From the NCBI GenBank assembly GCA_030636065.1, contig DAOVXR010000035.1:1-9824 (forward strand): a DNA stretch of 9,824 nucleotides. The letters run 5' to 3'. The notes beneath the pieces are model-generated. The model was not told the DNA's origin, made no database searches, and saw only the letters and a list, made by a program, of their open reading frames with translations. The position numbers and the translations under genes were made by a program. The stretch is from Sedimentisphaerales bacterium. GTDB taxonomy: Bacteria > Planctomycetota > Phycisphaerae > Sedimentisphaerales > SM23-30. Below are positions 6,662 through 9,824 of the stretch, one piece after another. How positions within the stretch are numbered: the stretch's first letter is position 1; the number at the start of each line of letters is the position of its first letter.

Positions 6662-6800
6662 AGCAGCAAGTCCTTCTTGAATTTTAATCTGAAGTGCAAC
6701 ACTCATAACAGCTTAAGTAATAATGTGTTACCGCCGAGAAAATTCGGGCTTATTTAAGATTTCTTATTTTTACCGACCGTCCGGCCGGAGGGTTTTGAAT

Positions 6801-6870
6801 GCCCGGCGCGGTTCTCACCCGCGCCGGGCGACTATAAAGTCAACCGGTGTTACTCACCGGTTGATTATGG
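6801..6870 (+). ncRNA. Two-hairpin structured RNA element, copy 1
   Basis: Hairpin 1: GCCCGGCGCGG (6801-6811), loop TTCTCAC, CCGCGCCGGGC (6819-6829), a perfect 11-bp stem. Hairpin 2: GACT-ATAA-AGTC (6830-6841). Then CAACCGGTG-TTACT-CACCGGTTG (6841-6863), a 9-bp stem leading into CCGGTTGATTATGG (6857-6870). Copy 2 at 8847-8908 keeps the TTCTCAC loop closed by G-C, ATAAAG and CCGGTTGATTATGG, but its stems have other sequences. That is what a conserved RNA fold looks like. The strand is inferred from copy 2, which has a promoter. This copy overlaps the 3' end of the minus-strand RHH-like gene, so its RNA would be antisense to that mRNA. No T-run follows. Seen on the other strand, the hairpins could serve as a transcript end for that gene. 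Confidence 0.55.
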
Positions 6871-7064
6871 ATTGATTGTTCGTTTTCTCTTTTTGCGAGG
6901 AGCGACTCAAGTTCCGCAAAACCGAATTGACGGACGAGATCAACGCAGACGCGAACGGCAAGCGTGGCTGATCCGCGAGTCTGCGTGTGGTATCTTTCTC
7001 TGGCGAGTTGATGCAGCCACTGCACTGTGTCAGGAGAAAAAGTTGCGTTTATTTGATTCTTCAT
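6840..7064 (-). CDS. Small ribbon-helix-helix-like protein
   Basis: 74 residues. The N-terminus INATFSPDTVQWLHQLARER followed by RGSATLAVRVCVDLVRQ has the strand - helix A - helix B plan of ribbon-helix-helix (Arc/CopG-type) DNA-binding proteins, which bind short tandem repeats as dimers. The match is by pattern only. ATG 7064 has AAGGA 7 nt upstream. A good promoter lies 36-64 bases upstream (7128-7100), covered by GTAAGA motifs, so the gene may regulate itself. The stop lies inside a strong hairpin (6841-6863). By position it resembles Mu's Ner: first gene on the early side of a divergent operator. Confidence 0.65.
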   Translation of the reverse strand: MKNQINATFSPDTVQWLHQLARERYHTQTRGSATLAVRVCVDLVRQFGFAELESLLAKRENEQSIHNQPVSNTG

Positions 7065-7099
7065 TTTGTTTTCCTTCTTACAATAATCTTACTTGTGTA

Positions 7100-7128
7100 A
7101 GAATACAACATTTTTTAATGTAAGTCAA
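7100..7128 (-). promoter_or_regulatory. Predicted sigma70-type promoter for the minus-strand (early-side) genes
   Basis: TTGACT (7128-7123), a 17-base spacer, then TATTCT (7105-7100). Transcription would begin near 7093, about 29 bases before the ATG at 7064. GTAAG motifs cover both hexamers and the start site. Confidence 0.6.
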
Positions 7129-7134
7129 GGGCTT

Positions 7135-7163
7135 TTGATAAAAAAGTAAGAAAACTGTAAGAT
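7135..7163 (+). promoter_or_regulatory. Predicted promoter for the plus-strand RHH-like gene
   Basis: TTGATA (7135-7140), a 17-base spacer, TAAGAT (7158-7163). Its -10 is itself part of a GTAAGA motif. It is back-to-back with the minus promoter, the two -35 boxes being 6 bases apart. A second candidate, TTGACT (7207-7212) with a 16-base spacer and TAAATA (7229-7234), would start at the initiation codon and give a leaderless mRNA. Confidence 0.45.
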
Positions 7164-7242
7164 GGTTGTAAGACGTTAGTATGAATAGGCTTATAAAAAA
7201 AACAACTTGACTTTTTTTGTGTATTGATTAAATATTGTGAGT

Positions 7243-7509
7243 ATGGATGAAAAAAAACTGTGTAATTTTAGGCCTGATCCTAATCAAAAATCTTGGATAA
7301 AAGATATTGGTTGGCGAAATGATAGCGAAGTATTCAGGGCGGCTATGTGGTTTTTGCAGCAACAACCGAATCCTGTGGCTGTCATCAAGGATTACCTGAA
7401 AGCACAAATAGACGAGGCGATTCCCCCTGACTTCAAAAAACACGTCGCTCAATCTTCTGTTTCAGGTAAGAAAAAGTCTCAGGGTCGAGGCGGCCGATCC
7501 GCCGGCTGA
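7243..7509 (+). CDS. Small ribbon-helix-helix-like regulator (repressor candidate)
   Basis: 88 residues from ATG 7243 (GTG 7237 is also in frame). KLCNFRPD (strand), PNQKSWIKDIGW (helix A) and NDSEVFRAAMWFLQQ (helix B), at about residues 5-40, follow the ribbon-helix-helix plan, including the polar-S-E-hydrophobic-hydrophobic-R start of helix B. Residues 44-60 (AVIKDYLKAQIDEA) form another helix. The basic, Gly/Ser-rich tail (65-88) comes from DNA that also codes for a protein on the other strand, so the real C-terminus may differ. It is divergent from the RHH-like gene at 7064 across the operator array, in the place of the Mu c repressor. AT-rich 5' half, GC-rich 3' end. Confidence 0.65.
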   Translation: MDEKKLCNFRPDPNQKSWIKDIGWRNDSEVFRAAMWFLQQQPNPVAVIKDYLKAQIDEAIPPDFKKHVAQSSVSGKKKSQGRGGRSAG

Positions 7510-7627
7510 TGTCGGCCCAGTCGAGAGGGTTTATGCCGGGGGCGAGATCGATAGGCAGGTAATACCGGGAGCCGTGTCTGAGGATGTGTATATCGTGTTC
7601 ATCGTATTCGAGTTGGTCGCTGAGCAT
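7433..7627 (-). CDS. Small acidic hypothetical protein
   Basis: 64 residues, family not recognised. MLSDQLEYDEHDIHILRHGS then YYLPIDLAPGINPLDWADIS and RRIGRLDPETFSYLKQKIER show ordinary protein composition, with an acidic start and a helical, basic end. ATG 7627 has GGGAGAGAGG directly upstream, the best ribosome site in this part of the window. Its last 77 bases overlap the 3' end of the plus-strand RHH-like gene tail to tail. A perfect 7-bp inverted repeat lies 14-33 bases upstream. Confidence 0.6.
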   Translation of the reverse strand: MLSDQLEYDEHDIHILRHGSRYYLPIDLAPGINPLDWADISRRIGRLDPETFSYLKQKIERRVF

Positions 7628-7640
7628 GATCCTCTCTCCC

Positions 7641-7660
7641 TTGTGTTTATCGTAACACAA
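7641..7660. promoter_or_regulatory. Perfect inverted repeat upstream of the 64-aa gene
   Basis: TTGTGTT (7641-7647) and AACACAA (7654-7660) with 6 bases between. It lies just upstream of the ribosome site of the minus-strand gene starting at 7627. An operator or a leader hairpin are both possible. Confidence 0.4.
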
Positions 7661-7704
7661 AGCGGTCGGCAGGTGTTGTATAAAGTGGGTAGTATCGGCA
7701 ATTT

Positions 7705-7869
7705 ATGACGATTTTTTGGAAGGATATAACGATTATTACGGATGTGTTAGTTTTGCTGATTCATCAGGACGGTTACAGCACCGGCGAGATCGAGTACTTG
7801 ACGGGTGGCGGGGGTTCCGTGTATAGTATTGACGCCTCGAAGGACGGCCAGGATCAATGTAAAATGTAA
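7705..7869 (+). CDS. Possible 54-aa protein
   Basis: MTIFWKDITIITDVLVLLIH leads into QDGYSTGEIEYLTGGGGSVY. The segment 'LxxLIHQDGYSTGEIEYLTG' looks like part of a small helix-turn-helix, but the gene has no Shine-Dalgarno site and its last codons (QCKM, stop) lie in the AATGTAAAATGTAAA repeat. It may be a remnant cut short by that repeat. Confidence 0.35.
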   Translation: MTIFWKDITIITDVLVLLIHQDGYSTGEIEYLTGGGGSVYSIDASKDGQDQCKM

Positions 7870-7870
7870 A
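7856..7870. repeat. AATGTAAAATGTAAA repeat, second location
   Basis: Exact 15-mer match to the minus strand at 1317-1303. It is followed by further AT-rich sequence (TTATAAAATAG) before the next gene. Confidence 0.55.
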
Positions 7871-7904
7871 TTATAAAATAGACAATAAAAGCAAACGGTT
7901 GATT

Positions 7905-8780
7905 ATGATTAAATTCAAGTGCTTGAAGTGCGGAGAGGGATTGGAGGCGCCGGAATCGCTTGCTAATCAGTCGCTCCAGTGTCCAAAGTGCAAACGCTAC
8001 GTAAAGGTGCCTCGTCGCAAAAGTAAAAAAGCTGAAGATGTTAGCCGGAAGGCAGGGAAGATCGCAGGTAATGTGTTAATCAGGTTTTGGGAAAACACGC
8101 CAAGCCCCTTCCGTAACGCCTTTTTGGCCACTTTAGGGGTAGTCGCCGCTTTGCTTATTGCTTTTTACATATATCGCGTACCTCGCATATTTCGCTCTGC
8201 AGAATCACAGCATCCTGTTTATACGCAAACTCAACCCTCTCGTCCACCACCTCCCAGGCGGACTGTGCCAACCCCACCCGTTATTATGACACCGCCTTCA
8301 CGAATGCCAGCGGTACAAAATATTGATTATGACAAAATGGCCACTCTTTTAAAATTAAGAGAATCCTGTCAATCATTACATTTGATCCAAATCGTGCGTG
8401 TTACTGCAGCAAAGAGATATGTTTCAAATTTAAATGATAATTCCTTCATCAATGTTCTGCGCTGTTCTTCTAAAATCTTAAAAGATTTATACGAAACGGT
8501 TAATGGATTAAAAATACATTCTAACCCCGACTTGGAATTGCTTCACAATGACGTACTCAGTGCTATAGATGCGGAATATGCCTTCCAGCAGTCTATCATC
8601 GAATTCCATCGAAAACCAATGAGCCTTCGGCGGCAAACCGACATCGAAAGCAAATCTAAAGAATCGATCGATTTGTATAACAGGGCTATGATGTCTGTGA
8701 TTGCGACTCTCTTTGATGGGTATGAGGAACTCTCAAGGGCTTTTGTTCGAGTAGAAAATACCGAAACTGATGAGCCATAA
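7905..8780 (+). CDS. Zinc-ribbon, single-pass membrane protein with proline-rich linker
   Basis: 291 residues from ATG 7905 (an upstream TTG at 7899 is unlikely). The N-terminal zinc ribbon has C6-x2-C9 and C26-x2-C29 (FKCLKCG ... LQCPKCKRYVKVP), a form very frequent in planctomycete proteins. A basic stretch follows (37-60), then one membrane helix at about 72-91 (NAFLATLGVVAALLIAFYIY), a proline/threonine-rich linker (107-138) and a helical domain (140-285) with no motif I recognise. The zinc ribbon would be in the cytoplasm and the C-terminal domain outside. No Shine-Dalgarno site; instead CGGTTGATT precedes the ATG, as in the two RNA elements. The 3' half is AT-rich compared with the transposition genes. 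The function is unknown; it may be host DNA or phage cargo. Confidence 0.75.
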   Translation: MIKFKCLKCGEGLEAPESLANQSLQCPKCKRYVKVPRRKSKKAEDVSRKAGKIAGNVLIRFWENTPSPFRNAFLATLGVVAALLIAFYIYRVPRIFRSAESQHPVYTQTQPSRPPPPRRTVPTPPVIMTPPSRMPAVQNIDYDKMATLLKLRESCQSLHLIQIVRVTAAKRYVSNLNDNSFINVLRCSSKILKDLYETVNGLKIHSNPDLELLHNDVLSAIDAEYAFQQSIIEFHRKPMSLRRQTDIESKSKESIDLYNRAMMSVIATLFDGYEELSRAFVRVENTETDEP

Positions 8781-8799
8781 TTTTTTTTTATTTTCCCTG
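8781..8799 (+). other. T-run after the zinc-ribbon gene
   Basis: TTTTTTTTTA directly after the stop codon, without a convincing stem before it. It could help end the upstream transcript. Confidence 0.25.
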
Positions 8800-8827
8800 T
8801 TGACATTTCTGGTAAGTCATATAAAAT
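8800..8827 (+). promoter_or_regulatory. Near-consensus sigma70 promoter of the lipoprotein transcript
   Basis: TTGACA (8800-8805), a 16-base spacer, TAAAAT (8822-8827). Transcription would start near 8834, so the structured element at 8847 lies at the very 5' end of a leader of about 150 nt that ends at the ATG at 8987. Confidence 0.7.
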
Positions 8828-8846
8828 CACAGCAGAAAATTGAATA

Positions 8847-8908
8847 GGCGGTAGTTCTCACCTGCCGCCAAACGAGCCTTGTAAATAAAGCTCGCCGGTT
8901 GATTATGG
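8847..8908 (+). ncRNA. Two-hairpin structured leader RNA, copy 2 (attenuator/riboswitch-like)
   Basis: Hairpin 1: GGCGGTAG (8847-8854), loop TTCTCAC, CTGCCGCC (8862-8869), 8 bp with one G-U pair. Hairpin 2: CGAGC (8873-8877) with GCTCG (8890-8894), its loop containing AATAAA. Then CCGGTTGATTATGG (8895-8908). Loop and tail match copy 1 at 6801-6870, while paired positions differ in compensating ways. The 3' arm of hairpin 2 is also part of the 5' arm of the terminator at 8888-8928, so the two folds exclude each other: hairpin 2 as antiterminator, or terminator. The element stands between a strong promoter and the lipoprotein gene. I cannot assign it to a known RNA class. Confidence 0.65.
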
Positions 8909-8928
8909 TATCGATCAGGCGGGCTTTT
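8888..8928 (+). terminator. Conditional intrinsic terminator in the lipoprotein leader
   Basis: AAGCTCGCC (8888-8896) pairs with GGCGGGCTT (8918-8926), 9 bp including one G-U, followed by TTCT, so that the T-tract is TTTTCT. The 21-base loop holds most of the conserved GGTTGATTATGG. It competes with hairpin 2 of the leader RNA. Confidence 0.6.
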
Positions 8929-8937
8929 CTCGTTTAA
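8905..8937 (+). CDS. Possible 10-residue leader peptide
   Basis: The ATG inside the conserved CGGTTGATTATG opens a frame MVSIRRAFLV followed by TAA. It runs across the 3' arm of the terminator, so a ribosome here would block the terminator hairpin. The same CGGTTGATT-ATG context starts the gene at 7905. No Shine-Dalgarno site; unproven. Confidence 0.25.
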   Translation: MVSIRRAFLV

Positions 8938-8986
8938 ACCCGTCTGTAAAAAAATGGATTTTTTTACTTTTGGAAAGGATTCCGCT

Positions 8987-9625
8987 ATGAAAACCACACG
9001 TAACATCTCTTTAATCATCGTTCTGATACTCTTTATCGGGTCTTTAACAGGCTGTGGGAATCTGCGGTTCGGCCCCTCGGAGCCGCAGAAGCAGGTAGCG
9101 TTTACGACATACAAAAACGCTGTGGCGGTTGCTCAGACCGGGGCTGAGCCGGCATCTCCGGCCACACGTCAGATAGTCGAAGGGACGGCAGCAGCGCTTG
9201 CATATACGGGGATGCCCAAGGCGCCGGAGGTCGAAGATTATCCGGCGGCGTTAGAGGCGGCACAGGCGGACGCTGTTAAACGACCGAAGGGATCGGATGT
9301 GTTCGACGCGGCCGAGGGGGGTTTGTCGCTAGCGGCGGAGCTGGCGATTTTATTCGGGGCCGGCGGTGCGGGGTTAGGTGGTAAGAAGGTGATCGACTGG
9401 ATTGCGCTGGCACGCAATAAGAGTAAGGCCCTGCGTGAGGTGGTCGAGGGGAATGAACTTCTGAAGAATTATTTACAGACATCAGGCAGCACGGCCGAGT
9501 TGGCGGCGTTTAAGACTATACATTCGCAAGAACAATCGGCCGAGACCGCAAAATTAGTCGCGATGGAGAGGCTGCCTATCAAGCAGGCTGTGATCAGTAT
9601 GCCGAAAGTACAGGCAACGGGTTGA
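8987..9625 (+). CDS. Predicted lipoprotein with holin-like hydrophobic segment
   Basis: 212 residues from ATG 8987, chosen because AAGGA lies 7 nt upstream (the track of in-frame codons extends to 8954, but without a site). A lipoprotein signal peptide is clear: basic MKTTRN, hydrophobic ISLIIVLILFIG, lipobox LTGC with Cys at about residue 23. The mature part is Ala/Pro/Glu-rich. At about residues 102-124 lies a hydrophobic Gly/Ala-rich segment (LSLAAELAILFGAGGAGLGG) followed by KKVIDW and the basic ARNKSKALREVVEGNELL. This 'GlyAla helix - R-x-K-x-KAL - VVxGNEL - FK...Q...' pattern recalls small phage membrane proteins of the lysis region, but the family is not certain. It would be anchored in a membrane. 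Expression is probably controlled by the leader RNA and terminator just upstream. Confidence 0.75.
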   Translation: MKTTRNISLIIVLILFIGSLTGCGNLRFGPSEPQKQVAFTTYKNAVAVAQTGAEPASPATRQIVEGTAAALAYTGMPKAPEVEDYPAALEAAQADAVKRPKGSDVFDAAEGGLSLAAELAILFGAGGAGLGGKKVIDWIALARNKSKALREVVEGNELLKNYLQTSGSTAELAAFKTIHSQEQSAETAKLVAMERLPIKQAVISMPKVQATG

Positions 9626-9637
9626 AAGGCGAGAAGA

Positions 9638-9675
9638 TAATCCGCAGATTTCGCAGATTTACGCAGATAATCTGA
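9638..9675. repeat. Dispersed repeat of the 'ccgcagattt-cagatt' type, copy 2
   Basis: ATCCGCAGATTTCGCAGATT followed by TACGCAGATAATCTGA; same orientation as the copy at 5388-5420. It lies directly behind the lipoprotein gene. Confidence 0.65.
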
Positions 9676-9824
9676 TTTCTGACTTCAGGATTTTTCATAA
9701 TTAAGCAACTGTTTGTAAGTTTTTTTGTACCAAGTACTGATGAGCAAAAAACACCAACAATTTCAAATCTACCCAACGACGTACACGATGAAGATGTCTG
9801 GCATGATAGGGCAACATACTTACA
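9676..9824. other. Window end, coding frame undecided
   Basis: Three frames stay open to the window edge. On the plus strand, ATG 9740 starts MSKKHQQFQIYPTTY; another plus frame, without a normal start codon, reads VPSTDEQKTPTISNLPNDVH and has protein-like acidic composition; on the minus strand a frame ending LVQKNLQTVA enters from the edge and stops near 9700. None has a ribosome site. A gene probably begins or ends here, but I cannot say which. Confidence 0.3.

Larger units (their letters stand above)
7076..7173. promoter_or_regulatory. Operator array: seven GTAAG(A/T) motifs with 11-bp spacing
   Basis: GTAAGA occurs on the minus strand at 7081-7076 and 7092-7087 (11 bp apart), and on the plus strand at 7097-7102, 7146-7151, 7157-7162 and 7168-7173 (the last three exactly 11 bp apart); GTAAGT is at 7120-7125. 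Seven copies fall in 98 bases, between two divergent genes that both look like ribbon-helix-helix proteins. The motifs overlap the -35, -10 and start of the minus promoter and the -10 and start of the plus promoter. An 11-bp step places the sites on one face of the helix, as expected for cooperative repressor binding. Mu's own operators are likewise built from repeated 11-bp consensus sites (known). Confidence 0.7.

Noticed and set aside
6326..6757. 143-aa plus-strand open frame over the boxA-like site
   Set aside because: Shadow of the conserved small phage protein at 6401-6661; it begins in repeat sequence.
7076..7173. CRISPR array or plasmid-type iteron origin
   Set aside because: The repeats are only 6-7 bases, occur in both orientations, have no spacers of constant length, and no Rep or Cas gene is present. 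Overlap with promoters favours operators.
8827..9114. 95-aa minus-strand open frame across the leader RNA
   Set aside because: It has no ribosome site and covers the promoter, hairpins and terminator, which explain the sequence better.

Overview
The window carries the early half of a Mu-like transposable phage (or a prophage derived from it), together with its control region and flanking accessory genes. The host is probably a planctomycete of the Phycisphaerae/Sedimentisphaerales kind. That is an inference from a CxxC...CPKC zinc-ribbon plus membrane-helix protein of planctomycete style, from AT-rich and 'cgcagatt'-type dispersed repeats common in such genomes, and from the scarcity of Shine-Dalgarno sites. 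No ribosomal or other taxonomic marker is present.

Positions 1-5777, all on the minus strand, form a tight cluster with genes overlapping by 1, 4, 8 or more bases. In transcription order they are: a small HTH-like protein, a CII/XRE-like regulator, a zinc-ribbon protein, a MuA-type DDE transposase, a MuB-type AAA ATPase, a small protein resembling a catalytically empty tyrosine-recombinase domain, a GemA (Mu gp16)-like protein, and the start of a Gam host-nuclease inhibitor that runs off the window. A, B, GemA and Gam together are the signature of the replication module of Mu-like phages.

Positions 5778-6400 hold almost no protein-coding DNA: a Met-type (CAU) tRNA, inverted repeats, a dispersed inverted repeat and a strong hairpin terminator. 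Positions 6401-7064 hold two small minus-strand genes, one from a family often seen in phages and one ribbon-helix-helix (RHH)-like.

Positions 7065-7242 look like the genetic switch. Two back-to-back promoters are covered by seven copies of a GTAAG(A/T) motif, five of them in two 11-bp-spaced groups. The genes on both sides encode small RHH-like proteins, a layout parallel to Mu's c - operator - ner region.

Positions 7433-9625 hold a convergent minus-strand small gene, a possible 54-aa gene, a zinc-ribbon/TM/proline-rich protein and a lipoprotein with a holin-like helix. It is not clear which of these belong to the phage and which to the host; the phage left end was not located.

The most unusual signal is a structured RNA element present twice (6801-6870 and 8847-8908). 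Two hairpins with different stem sequences but the same TTCTCAC loop are followed by CCGGTTGATTATGG. The second copy lies just after a near-consensus promoter and overlaps an intrinsic terminator in the leader of the lipoprotein gene, so it looks like an attenuator or riboswitch-type leader.
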